This document shows, one piece after another, positions 9,272 through 18,999 of a DNA stretch of 64,000 nucleotides. The number at the start of each line of letters is the position of its first letter. Positions within the stretch are counted from its first letter, which is position 1. A program made the translations under genes and the position numbers. The notes under the pieces were generated by a model. The model was not told where the DNA came from. It was given only the letters and a program-made list of their open reading frames with translations, and did no database searches. Where the stretch lies: contig NZ_RKMF01000012.1 in the NCBI RefSeq assembly GCF_003797835.1, forward strand, positions 1 to 64,000. The letters run 5' to 3'. The stretch is from Kocuria soli. Lineage in GTDB: Bacteria; Actinomycetota; Actinomycetes; Actinomycetales; Micrococcaceae.

Positions 9272-10225
9272 ATGCTCTGGATTGCCGTCGGCCTGGCCGT
9301 TCTGTCTGCGGTTGGCCTGGCCTGCGGTACGCACCTCCAGTCCTTGGCCGTGGTCAGCAAGAGCGAAGGTCGTCTCTCCCTGCGAGAGTTCAGCAGGGTC
9401 CTGCGCTCGCCGCGATGGATGGCGGGCCTGGCGCTGCTGGGAGCCGGAACCGTGTGCAACGTTCTGGCCTTGAGCCTGGCTCCCGTGACCGTGGTGCAGC
9501 CAATCGGAGTACTCGGCCTGGTGATCACCACGATCCTGCATTCCCGGCACGTGAGGATCCCCATCAACACCCACACCTGGCTGGCCATCGCTCTGTGCAT
9601 CGGGGGTGGAACGCTCTTCGTCCTGGCCGCGGTCCGATACACGAATCCGGCGCTGGCCATCACGGAGCGGGCAACCGATGTCGTCACCTACCTGCTCGCG
9701 GCGGTGGTCGCCGTCGTGAGCATCGGCCTGCTGGTCCTCAAGGACCATCAGCTCAGCCTCTTCTACCTGTTCGCGGCCGGCACCCTGTACGGATTCGTCG
9801 CGGTTGAAGTGAAAGTCGTGACCGTCCAGTTGCATGCGGGTGCGGGATCGTGGTGGCAGAACGTGGATCTGATCAACGTTCTCGGCCTGCTCGTGGCCGC
9901 CGTCCTCGGCGGATGGCTGGTCCAGAGTGCCTACGCGTCGGGCCCACCCGAACTGGTCATGGCCGGACTGACCGTCGTGGATCCCATGGTGGGGGTGCTC
10001 GTCGGGCTCACAGTCCTCGGTGAAGCCGCCACCGACTTCGGCTGGGTCGCGGGAATCACCCTGGCGGCCTGCGGTGCCGTGTCCATCACCGGAGTCCGGT
10101 TATTGTCGAGGTACCACCCGGAAGTTTTGACGGCGCTCGCGGCCTCTAGGGCCCCCCGCACCGGAGAACTCGGCATCGTGCCCGGGTCGCGCAGACCCGT
10201 ACCCCAGCAGCCCTCGGAGGATTGA
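9272..10225 (+). CDS. DMT-family (EamA-like) membrane permease
   Basis: The 317-residue protein is almost wholly hydrophobic, with about nine or ten transmembrane helices. It carries the two-repeat layout of drug/metabolite transporters, with glycine-rich segments such as PIGVLGLVITTIL in the first half and VVDPMVGVLVGLTVLGE in the second. It ends in a short hydrophilic tail. The substrate is unknown. ATG 9272 with gggag upstream is chosen; the longer frame from 9164 adds a Cys/Arg-rich stretch unlike a membrane protein. The next gene begins within a few bases, and the pair is probably co-transcribed. Confidence 0.78.
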   Translation: MLWIAVGLAVLSAVGLACGTHLQSLAVVSKSEGRLSLREFSRVLRSPRWMAGLALLGAGTVCNVLALSLAPVTVVQPIGVLGLVITTILHSRHVRIPINTHTWLAIALCIGGGTLFVLAAVRYTNPALAITERATDVVTYLLAAVVAVVSIGLLVLKDHQLSLFYLFAAGTLYGFVAVEVKVVTVQLHAGAGSWWQNVDLINVLGLLVAAVLGGWLVQSAYASGPPELVMAGLTVVDPMVGVLVGLTVLGEAATDFGWVAGITLAACGAVSITGVRLLSRYHPEVLTALAASRAPRTGELGIVPGSRRPVPQQPSED

Positions 10226-10230
10226 AACCT

Positions 10231-11568
10231 GTGTCACGTCATGACCATCAGCATGGCCACGGTGTCGAAACAGATTCGGATCCCAGAGGTGAGATCCACG
10301 ACGACTACATGCTCCCCCCGGTCGATGTGGACGACCGACCCGTTCCCGACGGTGGCGCGCTGACGGTCCTGGTGGTCGCCGAGACCTACCCTCCGGACGT
10401 CAACGGGTCCTCACAGTTCTCCCGCCGCCTTGCGCAGGCGATGGCCGGGCGCGGGCATCGGGTGCACGTGGCCGCGCCGCGGCCGGGTCGCGGCCACTCG
10501 ATCCGCCGCATGGACGGCCACGTGACGGAACACCGGTTCCGCTCGCACACGGCCTTCACCTACACGACCTTCAACTTCTGCTTCCCCTGGGAGATTCGCG
10601 GTGAGGTCAATCGTCTGCTGGACGAGGTGCAGCCGGACGTCGTTCACGTCGAATGCCACTACATCCTGGGCCGCTTCATGGCCACGGAGGCCCGGAAGCG
10701 CGGCATCCGCCTGATCGGGACCAACCACTTCATCCCGGAGAACATCGAGCAGTACCTGCCGCTGCCCTCACTCATCCGGCGGATGTACCGTCGCATCTCC
10801 TGGCGGGACATGGCAGGCGTTTTCCGGAACTGCGACGTCGTCACCGCACCCACGCCCCTGGCCGTGGAGTCCATGAAACGCCACGGGTTCGACTTCCCCG
10901 TGTACGCCCTCTCCAACGGGATCCAGGCTGAGAACTACGAACTGCGGGAGGGAGAGGCTCCGCCGCATTCGGATCGTCCCACCATCCTGTTCGTCGGGCG
11001 ACTCGATCCGGAGAAGCACGTGGACGTCCTGATCAAGGCGTTGGCCCGGATCAAGGACGACACGGACGCGGTGCTGGAGGTGGTCGGTCAGGGCGGTGAG
11101 TTCGAGAAACTGGCGGGCCTGGCAGAGCAGCTGGGCCTGGGGGATCGCGTGCGGTTCCGCGGGTTCGTCTCCGACGAGGACCTGCGTCTGGCCTATCTGG
11201 GTGCGGACATTTTTTCCCAGCCGGGTACGGCCGAACTGCAATCGCTCGTGACCCTTGAAGCCATGGCGGCGTCCTGTCCCGTGCTCCTGGCCAATGCCCG
11301 CGCATTGCCCCACCTCGTAGACCCGGGCGTCAACGGCTGGCTGTTCACCCCGGGCGACGACGCCGAGGTGGCGGACAAGCTGCTGGCCTTCCTGCATTTG
11401 CCGGAGGATCGCCGTCGTGACATGGGGCTCGCGAGTCACAAGCTCGTGGAGGAACACAGTTTCGACGCCACGGTGGAAGCCTTCGAGCGCATGTACCGAG
11501 GGGCCGATCCCGAGCGGTTGTTGGCCAACTGGCCGATGCTCGAACCGCTCGAGACTCCGTTAGGCTAG
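10231..11568 (+). CDS. GT4-family glycosyltransferase
   Basis: At 445 residues it has the GT-B layout of family GT4. The N-terminal Rossmann domain has the glycine-containing loop ETYPPDVNGSSQFSRRLA near residue 50. The C-terminal domain starts at ILFVGRLDPEKHVDVLI and ends with the E-x7-E motif in TAELQSLVTLEAMA, which binds the nucleotide-sugar. The likely role is transfer of a sugar, for example a hexose or mannose, to a lipid or glycan on the inner face of the membrane; acceptor and donor cannot be told. GGAGG (10216-10220) is spaced properly for GTG 10231, so the TTG nine bases upstream was not chosen. Confidence 0.88.
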   Translation: MSRHDHQHGHGVETDSDPRGEIHDDYMLPPVDVDDRPVPDGGALTVLVVAETYPPDVNGSSQFSRRLAQAMAGRGHRVHVAAPRPGRGHSIRRMDGHVTEHRFRSHTAFTYTTFNFCFPWEIRGEVNRLLDEVQPDVVHVECHYILGRFMATEARKRGIRLIGTNHFIPENIEQYLPLPSLIRRMYRRISWRDMAGVFRNCDVVTAPTPLAVESMKRHGFDFPVYALSNGIQAENYELREGEAPPHSDRPTILFVGRLDPEKHVDVLIKALARIKDDTDAVLEVVGQGGEFEKLAGLAEQLGLGDRVRFRGFVSDEDLRLAYLGADIFSQPGTAELQSLVTLEAMAASCPVLLANARALPHLVDPGVNGWLFTPGDDAEVADKLLAFLHLPEDRRRDMGLASHKLVEEHSFDATVEAFERMYRGADPERLLANWPMLEPLETPLG

Positions 11569-11611
11569 GGGCCGCTGTGACGTCGTCGGCCCAAGCCGTC
11601 GACGCTCGCCT

Positions 11612-11685
11612 GGGGCGGTAGCTCAGCTGGTCAGAGCAGAGGACTCATAATCCTTTGGTCGTGGGTTCAAGCCCCACCCGCCCTA
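11612..11685 (+). tRNA. tRNA-Met(CAT)
   Basis: A complete cloverleaf can be folded. The acceptor ggggcgg (11612-11618) pairs with ccgccct (11678-11684), with a G-U first pair. The anticodon loop is ctcataa (anticodon CAT 11646-11648), the T arm gtggg/cccac encloses ttcaagc, and the discriminator is A at 11685. CCA is not encoded. Sequence features fit elongator tRNA-Met rather than initiator. A CAT anticodon could also be tRNA-Ile2, but the body resembles actinobacterial tRNA-Met. Confidence 0.93.
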
Positions 11686-12949
11686 CCCAGATGCCGGCCG
11701 CCACCACGACGACGCCGACCACCGCACTGATTCCCGAGTAGTCGGCCCAGCCCATTGCCGGTCCGGCCAGGGCGCTGCCCAACGCGCCGGCCAGGGACAT
11801 GGTGGCGTCCGAGAAGCCCTGCGCGGGGACTGCCTGATCCGGTTCGAGGGAGCTCACCAGAAGGGTGGCCCCGGCGATCGTCGCCGCCGACCAACCGAGC
11901 CCCAGGAGCACCAGGCCGACGGTCACCATGGTCATGTTCGCTGCGCCGAACCCCGTCAGCAGGACGGCGGCAAGCAGCGTGAGCAGCCCCAGGAGCACGA
12001 CCTTTGCGGGTCCCAGACGATCGGCCGACCACCCCATGATCGGCGAGGCGGCGTACATGCCTGCGATGTGCAAGGAGATCGTGAATCCGATCAGCGCGAT
12101 CGTGTCAGGGCTTCCGGCCGAGGCTCCCGCGTGATGCTGCATGTGCAGCGGGGTGATCGACATGACCGCGACCATGACGGCGTGCGCCGCGACCACGCTG
12201 ACGACGGCCGCGAGCGCCTTGGGACGGTGCCTGACGATCGACCACCCGTGGAGCCAGGCCCCCGTAGCGCGCCGACGCGGTGCCGTCGTGGCGGCCTGAG
12301 GCGAATGTGCAAGCCGTGCGAGCAGCGGGTCCGGGCGCAGGAACGTCCACACGATGGTGGCGCCGATCAGCATGCCGACGGCCGAGATGAGGAAGGGTCC
12401 GGCCTGGGCCGGAATCCCCAGCGCCTCACCCAGCACGGCACCGGGCCCCACCATGTTGGGGCCGGTCACCGCACCGATGGTGATCGCCCACACCACCAGC
12501 GACAGGTCGCGCCCACGTCGGTCAGGGCGTGCCATGTCCGTGACGGCGAACCGGGCCTGCAGATTGGCGGCGAAGGCCAGTCCGACCAGAAAGGCACCCG
12601 CGAGCAGTACGGGGAAGAGCCGCGTCATGACGGCCGCGACCATGAGTGTCGTGCCGAGGATGGCGGCGGCCAACCCGCCGGCCAGCGCCCATCGTCGTCC
12701 CCTGGCCACGGCCAGCCCGGCCAGCGGCATGGCGGTCACGGCCGTGCCCAGGGTCATGGCGGTGTTCACGGAGCCCGCCCAGGCCTCGGAACCCGAGAGG
12801 TCAACGGCCAGGATCGAACCGAGTGCCAGCGTGGAACCGGTCCCCAACGCCGAGAACACCTGACCGATGCACAGGGTGCGCACGATTCTTCCCTGTGGGA
12901 ACGGGGTCTCTGGTGACCCCTGCGGTCCGGACATGGCCTGGGAGGTCAT
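11645..12949 (-). CDS. MFS-family transporter
   Basis: This 434-residue permease has about twelve hydrophobic helices in two halves separated by a basic loop (HSPQAATTAPRRRATGAW, about 225-245). The first half carries GRRWALAGG, the MFS loop-2 type pattern. The transported compound is unknown. GAAGGGAACC precedes the ATG. The frame has no stop before it enters the tRNA-Met gene in antisense, ending at a TGA opposite the anticodon loop, so its last 13 residues (VGRVGLEPTTKGL) derive from tRNA complement. It is divergent from the CstR-like regulator gene, with 183 bp between starts. Confidence 0.82.
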   Translation of the reverse strand: MTSQAMSGPQGSPETPFPQGRIVRTLCIGQVFSALGTGSTLALGSILAVDLSGSEAWAGSVNTAMTLGTAVTAMPLAGLAVARGRRWALAGGLAAAILGTTLMVAAVMTRLFPVLLAGAFLVGLAFAANLQARFAVTDMARPDRRGRDLSLVVWAITIGAVTGPNMVGPGAVLGEALGIPAQAGPFLISAVGMLIGATIVWTFLRPDPLLARLAHSPQAATTAPRRRATGAWLHGWSIVRHRPKALAAVVSVVAAHAVMVAVMSITPLHMQHHAGASAGSPDTIALIGFTISLHIAGMYAASPIMGWSADRLGPAKVVLLGLLTLLAAVLLTGFGAANMTMVTVGLVLLGLGWSAATIAGATLLVSSLEPDQAVPAQGFSDATMSLAGALGSALAGPAMGWADYSGISAVVGVVVVAAGIWVGRVGLEPTTKGL

Positions 12950-13015
12950 GGGTTCCCTTCGTCTGGGTTCAGGAAGAACACACCGGTTGAAGCGGGATGA
13001 TGCACACCCTCACCA

Positions 13016-13038
13016 TTAAACCCCGTGGGGTATAGGAT
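13016..13038 (+). promoter_or_regulatory. Operator-like palindrome overlapping a -10 box before the CstR-like gene
   Basis: accccgtggggt (13020-13031) has arms ACCCC/GGGGT around a GT centre. C/G-rich palindromes flanked by A/T are typical operators of the CsoR/DUF156 family. A -10-like TAGGAT lies at 13033-13038, next to it. Position 95-115 bp before the regulator's GTG suggests autoregulation; the divergent MFS gene may share control. Confidence 0.5.
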
Positions 13039-13111
13039 CAGGGCCTGTTCTTCCACGTCGGGTTCCAACGGTAGCCGGGGTCTGTGTGACCCACACCGCA
13101 CACGTCCCTGA

Positions 13112-13390
<279 letters not shown>

Positions 13391-13463
13391 TCGGAGTACG
13401 TTTCCCGGCCTAATGCGTGGCCGTTGCGAGGCCGGCTGTCGCTGTACCCGATCGGGCCGAGCC

Positions 13464-14030
13464 TCAGTCGGGAACCGGAAGCAGCACGGAGGGCAGGAAT
13501 GCCCCCACGAACTGCAGCGGGTTGACGTATTCGTCACCCAACCGCACACCCCAGTGCACGCACGCGTGCAGGTCCAGCGCGCAGTGGTTGCCGTTGGACA
13601 GCGTTCCGATGATCTGCCCCTTTCGGACACGGTCACCCCGCTTCAAATTGCTGTCTACGGGCTCGAAACTCGAGCGCAGTCCGTTTCCGTGGTCGATAGT
13701 GATCGTGTCGCGGTCCACAACCTTGCCCACGTGGGACACTGTTCCCGCCTCCGGGGCGCGGACCTTTCCGTCGAGGTGCACGCTCAGATCCACGCCGCGG
13801 TGACCGGACAACCACTTTTCGGCCGGTGGCTGGAAGTCGCGGGCCACCTTCGGGGCGCCACCAGTCGGCGACTCCCAGGTTCCGCGCTCCTGCGCGAGCA
13901 AGGCCTCATCGGCCGCGCTCAGCACCACTCGCGGCGGGGCGGGCAGCGACGTGGCGGGGGAGAGGTACCCGGATGCGACCAGCAGTACGGCGCCCACGGC
14001 AGCGATTGTCGCGCGGTGATGTGTTCTCAT
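13464..14030 (-). CDS. M23-family (LytM-like) secreted peptidase
   Basis: The 188-residue protein has an N-terminal hydrophobic helix (about 8-25) and then a LytM/M23 domain. The zinc-binding H-x3-D motif is seen as GHRGVDL (H77, D81), and the later motif is HACVHWGVR (H159). In the canonical H-x-H the first His is catalytic, and here that place is occupied by Cys157; H155 lies four residues before H159. M23 enzymes cut peptidoglycan cross-bridges outside the membrane. The start at 14030 puts the helix at the N terminus; the longer frame starting at 14624 would cover the rpsB region in antisense and is rejected. The RBS is weak. Confidence 0.82.
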   Translation of the reverse strand: MRTHHRATIAAVGAVLLVASGYLSPATSLPAPPRVVLSAADEALLAQERGTWESPTGGAPKVARDFQPPAEKWLSGHRGVDLSVHLDGKVRAPEAGTVSHVGKVVDRDTITIDHGNGLRSSFEPVDSNLKRGDRVRKGQIIGTLSNGNHCALDLHACVHWGVRLGDEYVNPLQFVGAFLPSVLLPVPD

Positions 14031-14511
14031 GCCGACAGCCTGGCTGAGGTGCCCTTGGCCGCAGTGGGGCACAAGGCAACTGGGGAGGGGAGTACCCGAC
14101 CTGTCGGTGTCCCGCCGCCTGTGGAGGATCTCGGTCACGGTCGGCCACGGACGGGCACCGGATACGCGCCGAATGTAGTAACGTTGAGCACCGCAGTGTC
14201 TGAACTGCGCCGTTCGTGATGCCCTCAAGTGTGACGCCGGACCGTTCAGCGCTGACTTCGCGCACGTCGTCGTCGTCGGCATCGCATCCTCGCCGGTTAT
14301 CCGGTGAACTGCGGTTCGGCGACCCGTTCGCCCCGGTCCCGCAACCGTCCGCCAGGAGGCTGTGGGTCGCGGACGGAAACTGACCTGAATCCTTGGGTCG
14401 GTGGCCGTGACGTGCCAGGGGTCCTTCCACCGGAAGCGACCGACAACCGCCAACCGTGCTCCGCACGCCCGGACCAGGGGTGCGCGAGCACATCTCATCA
14501 AGGAGAACGAC
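14031..14511. other. Long non-coding region upstream of rpsB
   Basis: About 480 bp lies between the divergent M23 gene and rpsB. It should contain the rpsB-tsf promoter and a long leader. A possible -10 (tagtaac near 14175) is seen without a convincing -35. No recognised riboswitch or known ribosomal-protein leader structure was found. Confidence 0.35.
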
Positions 14512-15405
14512 ATGTCCGTCGTCACCATGCGCCAGCTGCTCGACAGCGGCGTCCACTTCGGCCACCAGACCCGCCGCTGGAACCCGAAGATGAAGCGCTT
14601 CATCCTGACCGAGCGCAACGGCATCTACATCATCGACCTGCAGAACTCGCTGTCCTACATCGACCGCGCGTTCGAGGCCGTCAAGTCCACCGTGGCCCAC
14701 GGCGGCACCGTCCTGTTCGTCGGCACCAAGAAGCAGGCGCAGGAAGCCATCGCCGAGCAGGCCACCCGCGTGAACATGCCCTACGTCAACCACCGTTGGC
14801 TCGGTGGCATGCTGACCAACTTCCAGACCGTCTCCAAGCGCATCGACCGCATGAAGGAACTGGAAGAGATCGACTTCGACGACGTCGCCGGCTCGCAGTA
14901 CACCAAGAAGGAACTGCTGCTGCTGCGCCGCGAGAAGGAGAAGCTGGAGCGCACCCTGGGCGGTATCCGCAACCTCAACCGCACCCCCTCCATGGTGTGG
15001 ATCGTGGACACCAAGAAGGAGCACCTGGCCATCGACGAGGCTCAGAAGCTGGGCATCCCCGTCGTCGCCATCCTGGACACCAACTGCGATCCGGACGAGG
15101 TCACCTTCCCGATCCCGGGCAACGACGACGCCATCCGCTCGGTCAACCTGTTGACCCGCGTGGTGGCCGACGCCGTGGCCGAGGGCCTGCTGGCCCGTTC
15201 CGGCAAGGGCGGTTCCGAAGGCGCTGCCGAGGAGCCCATGGCCGAGTGGGAGCGCGAGCTGCTGGAGCAGCACAACGCCGAGCAGGCTGCCGCTGCCAAG
15301 GACGAGACCACTGCCGAGGCCGTCGAGGCCGAGGAAGCCACCGAGGCCTCCGAGCAGGCCGCTGACGCCGCAGAGGTCACCACCGAGGCCACCTCCGCCG
15401 AATGA
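14512..15405 (+). CDS. rpsB: 30S ribosomal protein S2
   Basis: The 297-residue protein matches bacterial S2 from its start ([20 protein letters not shown]) through the conserved [23 protein letters not shown] and [10 protein letters not shown]. It binds S1 and completes the 30S subunit head. It is longer than E. coli S2 (about 240 residues) because of an Ala/Glu-rich acidic tail of some 60 residues, common in actinobacteria. AAGGAG is seven bases before the ATG. It is followed by tsf, the standard arrangement. Confidence 0.98.
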   Translation: MSVVTMRQLLDSGVHFGHQTRRWNPKMKRFILTERNGIYIIDLQNSLSYIDRAFEAVKSTVAHGGTVLFVGTKKQAQEAIAEQATRVNMPYVNHRWLGGMLTNFQTVSKRIDRMKELEEIDFDDVAGSQYTKKELLLLRREKEKLERTLGGIRNLNRTPSMVWIVDTKKEHLAIDEAQKLGIPVVAILDTNCDPDEVTFPIPGNDDAIRSVNLLTRVVADAVAEGLLARSGKGGSEGAAEEPMAEWERELLEQHNAEQAAAAKDETTAEAVEAEEATEASEQAADAAEVTTEATSAE

Positions 15406-15412
15406 TCCAGGT

Positions 15413-15460
15413 CCGAAGGGTCCTCCCTCCGCCCCTGTCGGGCGCGGGGGAGGCCTTCGG
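15413..15460 (+). terminator. Hairpin between rpsB and tsf
   Basis: ccgaagg (15413-15419) pairs with ccttcgg (15454-15460), enclosing an imperfect cctcc...ggagg and cccc/gggg stem. There is no U-tract. It may be an attenuator or an RNA-processing site that adjusts tsf relative to rpsB rather than a full stop. Confidence 0.4.
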
Positions 15461-15576
15461 GGCACGGGACGTGAGATCACGTCCCCTTCCGTTCAACTTT
15501 TCTTCGTCTCGGGCAGGCACCATGCCTCCCGAGACCTCCGCCTGATCGGCGGGACCCGAACGATCAAGGAGCTGAC

Positions 15577-16407
15577 ATGGCGAACTACACCGCCAAGGAC
15601 ATCAAGGAACTGCGCGAGCGCACCGGCGCCGGCATGCTCGACGTCAAGAAGGCGCTCGACGAGGCCGACGGCGATCAGCAGAAGGCCATGGAGATCATCC
15701 GCGTCAAGGGCCTCAAGGGCGTGACCAAGCGCGAGGGTCGCACCACCGCCGAGGGCATCGTCGTGGGCCGTGTCGAGGGTGGCAAGGGCTACCTGGTCGA
15801 GGTCAACTCCGAGACCGACTTCGTCGCCAAGTCCGACCCCTTCATCGCCTTCGGCGAGAAGGTCATGGATGCCGCTGTGGCCGGTGACGTCGCCGATCTT
15901 GACGCCCTGCTGGCCGCCGAGGTGGACGGCAAGAAGGTCTCCGACCTGGTGACCGAGACCGGCGCGCTGCTGGGCGAGAAGGTCGTCGTCCGCCGTATCG
16001 CACGCGTCGAGGGCAACAACGTCGAGCTCTACCTCCACCGCACCTCCAAGGACCTCCCCGCTCAGGTGGGCGTTCTCCTGGCCGTCGACGGTGAGAACGT
16101 CACGGAGGCCGCTCACGACGTGGCCGTGCACATCGCCGCCATGTCTCCGTCCTTCCTCTCCCGCGAGGAGGTCGACGCGGAGACCGTTGCCAACGAGCAG
16201 CGCGTTGCCGAGGAGACCGCCAAGGCCGAGGGCAAGCCGGAGAAGATCATCCCCAAGATCGTCGAAGGCCGCATGAACGGCTTCTACAAGGAGTCCGTGC
16301 TGGTGGACCAGGACTTCGCCAAGGACTCCAAGGTGTCCGTCGGTGAGTTCCTCTCCGGTGCCGGTGCCACCGCAACCGGGTTCGCCCGGTTCCGCGTGGG
16401 CGCCTGA
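15577..16407 (+). CDS. tsf: Translation elongation factor Ts
   Basis: At 276 residues this is a standard EF-Ts, the guanine nucleotide exchange factor for EF-Tu. The N-terminal UBA-like domain (YTAKDIKELRERTGAGMLDV) is followed by the diagnostic TDFVAK segment near residue 83 and the dimerisation core with SPSFLSREEV. AAGGAGCTGAC precedes the ATG. It lies 171 bp after rpsB with a hairpin between, and a strong terminator follows. Confidence 0.98.
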   Translation: MANYTAKDIKELRERTGAGMLDVKKALDEADGDQQKAMEIIRVKGLKGVTKREGRTTAEGIVVGRVEGGKGYLVEVNSETDFVAKSDPFIAFGEKVMDAAVAGDVADLDALLAAEVDGKKVSDLVTETGALLGEKVVVRRIARVEGNNVELYLHRTSKDLPAQVGVLLAVDGENVTEAAHDVAVHIAAMSPSFLSREEVDAETVANEQRVAEETAKAEGKPEKIIPKIVEGRMNGFYKESVLVDQDFAKDSKVSVGEFLSGAGATATGFARFRVGA

Positions 16408-16435
16408 CCCCCCAGGACGCAGCCAGCGCCTCCGA

Positions 16436-16484
16436 CAGCGCCCCGCCTGCCGTGTCTCGAACACGGGCGGCGGGGCGCTGTTGC
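16436..16484 (+). terminator. Terminator after tsf
   Basis: cagcgccccgcc (16436-16447) pairs perfectly with ggcggggcgctg (16469-16480), with a further inner stem gtgt/acac. The tail is tgttgcg, U-poor. Confidence 0.7.
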
Positions 16485-16650
16485 GTGTTCGTGGGCGGAG
16501 CGTTCTGCGACCACGCACACACCGGTTCACGTGCTGGTCAGCCACGGGCTGCCGCTATGCTGAGTCCAACTCGCTCGGTGGCGGGCGCGACGTCGTACCC
16601 ACCGTGAGCCCGGGCCGAAGCACAGCCGGAACCAAGCGTTGGGAGCACTC

Positions 16651-17424
16651 ATGCCGACCACCACCCACACGGAAGTCAAGGACGACAACCTGCGCGCCAG
16701 CCGCGGTCCCCGGCACGAGGGCGGACGACGTCGCATTCTCCTGAAGCTCTCGGGTGAGGTGTTCGGCGGCGGCAAGGTCGGTCTGGACACCGCGGTGGTC
16801 CGCGACATCGCCGAGCAGATCGCGGCAACCGTCGGGCAGGTCGAGACTTCGATCGTCGTGGGCGGTGGCAACTTCTTCCGCGGTGCCGAACTGTCCACGG
16901 CGGGCATGGACCGTTCGCGCGCCGACTACATGGGCATGCTCGGGACGGTCATGAACTGCCTGGCCTTGCAGGACTTCCTGGAACAGTGCGGCGTGGACAC
17001 CCGTGTCCAGTCCGCGATCTCCATGGAGCAGGTCGCCGAGGCATACATCCCGCGGCGAGCCATCCGACACATGGAGAAGGACCGCGTGGTCATCTTCGGT
17101 GCCGGTGCCGGTCTGCCCTACTTCTCGACGGACACGGTGGCCGCCCAGCGCGCCCTGGAAGTGCACGCCGACGAGGTCCTGGTCGGCAAGAACGGTGTGG
17201 ACGGCGTCTACACCGACGACCCCAAGACCAACCCCCAGGCCAAGAAGTTGGACGCCCTGACCTACGACGACGCCCTGACGCAGAACATCCGGGTCATGGA
17301 CCAGACAGCGTTCTCCCTGTGCCGCGACAACAACGTGACCATGCGGGTCTTCGGCATGCAGGAGCCGGGCAACGTGACCCGGGCGCTGCTGGGCGAGAAC
17401 CTGGGGACGCTCATCACCGTGTGA
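16651..17424 (+). CDS. pyrH: Uridylate kinase
   Basis: The 257-residue protein is a hexameric-type bacterial UMP kinase of the amino-acid-kinase fold, converting UMP and ATP to UDP. Visible are ILLKLSGE with the phosphate-binding Lys, [10 protein letters not shown], the UMP-binding region [14 protein letters not shown], and [12 protein letters not shown] near residue 195. The N-terminal ~30 residues are extra and polar, as in several actinobacteria. ATG 16651 has gggag upstream; the TTG four codons earlier is less likely. The following gene is frr, a conserved order. Confidence 0.97.
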   Translation: MPTTTHTEVKDDNLRASRGPRHEGGRRRILLKLSGEVFGGGKVGLDTAVVRDIAEQIAATVGQVETSIVVGGGNFFRGAELSTAGMDRSRADYMGMLGTVMNCLALQDFLEQCGVDTRVQSAISMEQVAEAYIPRRAIRHMEKDRVVIFGAGAGLPYFSTDTVAAQRALEVHADEVLVGKNGVDGVYTDDPKTNPQAKKLDALTYDDALTQNIRVMDQTAFSLCRDNNVTMRVFGMQEPGNVTRALLGENLGTLITV

Positions 17425-17540
17425 TCTCGCGCGGCCCAGCCGCGCGGCTAGACTAGTTGCCAGTGTCCGTCCGCCGTGACGCCGTCGTGGTGGCTCGGAC
17501 GAGACGGACGTGCCAGCCTGCCCCCAGCAAGGAGATCACA

Positions 17541-18098
17541 GTGATTGCTGACATCCAGTCGGACGCGACCAGCCGCATGGCCAAGGCGGTGGAGAACGCA
17601 TCGGAGGAATTCGCAGCCGTTCGCACCGGCCGCGCCAACCCGTCCCTGTTCTCCGGGCTGGTGGTCGAGTACTACGGCGCTCCCACGCCCCTGCAGCAGC
17701 TGGCCTCCTTCCAGAACCCGGAGGCACGCACGCTCCTGATCACCCCGTACGACCGTGCCGCACTGGGGGACATCGAAAAGGCGCTGCGCGACTCGGACAT
17801 CGGTGCCAACCCCGCCAACGACGGCAACGTCATCCGCGTGGTCATGCCCGAACTGACGGAGGAACGCCGCAAGGAATACGTCAAGGTGGTCCACGGCAAG
17901 GCCGAGGACGCCCGCGTCTCCGTACGCAACGTCCGGCGCCACGCCAAGGACGCCATCGAGAAGCTCGTCAAGGACGGCGAGATCGGCGAGGACGAAGGCA
18001 AGCGGGCCGAGAAGGACCTGGACGCGGCCACCAAGAAGCACGTGGAGCAGGTCGACGCCATGCTCAAGAACAAGGAAGCCGAGCTCCTGCAGGTCTGA
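17541..18098 (+). CDS. frr: Ribosome recycling factor
   Basis: At 185 residues it has exactly the usual RRF length. The pattern FAAVRTGRANPSLF, YYGAPTPLQQLA and VRNVRRHAKD covers the two-domain RRF that, with EF-G, splits the post-termination ribosome. The start is GTG 17541 with AAGGAGATCACA upstream. The stop TGA shares its last base with the ATG of cdsA. Confidence 0.98.
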   Translation: MIADIQSDATSRMAKAVENASEEFAAVRTGRANPSLFSGLVVEYYGAPTPLQQLASFQNPEARTLLITPYDRAALGDIEKALRDSDIGANPANDGNVIRVVMPELTEERRKEYVKVVHGKAEDARVSVRNVRRHAKDAIEKLVKDGEIGEDEGKRAEKDLDAATKKHVEQVDAMLKNKEAELLQV

Positions 18099-18967
18099 TG
18101 CCCACGGTGCAGAGCCCGGGGCAGGCCGGAGTCGGAGGCGCATCGGCGCCCAAGCAGTCACGAGCGGGACGGGACCTTCCTGCGGCCATTGCAGTGGGCG
18201 TCGGCCTCCTGGTGGTCCTGGGTCTGGGTCTGTTCGTCATTCACCCGCTGTTGGCGATGTTGGCCGCGGCGGCTGCAGCCCTCGGCGTTTACGAGGTGTG
18301 CCGGTCCCTGGCCCACGCAGGCATCCGTATTCCCGTCGTCCCGGCGGCGTTCGGGGCCGCGATCATGCCGGTGGCGGCGTACTACGGAGGCGCTCAGGCG
18401 CTGATCGTCGCCACCGTCCTGGCATCCTTCGGTGTGGTCGGGGTACGCGTTTTCGGTCCCCGGCAGGGAATGCTGCTCTCCGTGATGGGATCACTGTTCG
18501 CGCTGACCTGGGTGGCCTTGTGCGTGTCCCTGCTGGTGCTCCTGTTCGGAACGCACCAGGGTGCCGTCAAGGTCCTGATCGTGATCCTCATGGCGGTCGG
18601 TAACGACACCTTCGGGTACGTCGCGGGGGTCCTTTTCGGCAAACACCCCATGGCACCCAGGATCAGTCCCAAGAAGACCTGGGAAGGATTCGCGGGCTCC
18701 ATGCTCGGGTCCATGGCCCTGGCCTCCGTTCTGGTGGCCTTCCTGCTCGGTGATCCGTGGTGGCACGGGCTGGTGCTCGCGTTCTGCCTGGTCTGGGTTG
18801 CCGCCCTCGGGGACTTCGCCGAATCCATGGTCAAACGCGAGATCGGGGTCAAGGACATGGGGACCATGCTCCCGGGGCACGGGGGAGTGATGGACCGCAT
18901 CGATTCCATCGTGTTTGTGGCTCCGGTCGGCTACGTGGTCTTCGAATTGTTGGCCCTGGCACAGTGA
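18098..18967 (+). CDS. cdsA: Phosphatidate cytidylyltransferase (CDP-diglyceride synthase)
   Basis: This 289-residue membrane enzyme makes CDP-diacylglycerol from phosphatidate and CTP. It shows about eight hydrophobic helices and the CdsA signature region near residues 165-205 (NDTFGYVAGVLFGKHPMAPR and SPKKTWEGFAGS). A second conserved stretch is GDFAESMVKREIGVKDMG with HGGVMDRIDS. A 1-base overlap with frr indicates translational coupling. Confidence 0.97.
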   Translation: MPTVQSPGQAGVGGASAPKQSRAGRDLPAAIAVGVGLLVVLGLGLFVIHPLLAMLAAAAAALGVYEVCRSLAHAGIRIPVVPAAFGAAIMPVAAYYGGAQALIVATVLASFGVVGVRVFGPRQGMLLSVMGSLFALTWVALCVSLLVLLFGTHQGAVKVLIVILMAVGNDTFGYVAGVLFGKHPMAPRISPKKTWEGFAGSMLGSMALASVLVAFLLGDPWWHGLVLAFCLVWVAALGDFAESMVKREIGVKDMGTMLPGHGGVMDRIDSIVFVAPVGYVVFELLALAQ

Positions 18968-18999
18968 TGCCCCGACCGGACCCAAGGCAGGAGTGAGCA

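Noticed and set aside
14031-14624. Long version of the M23 peptidase starting at 14624
   Set aside because: The extra 198 residues lie opposite the rpsB start and leader and would bury the hydrophobic signal helix at 14030.
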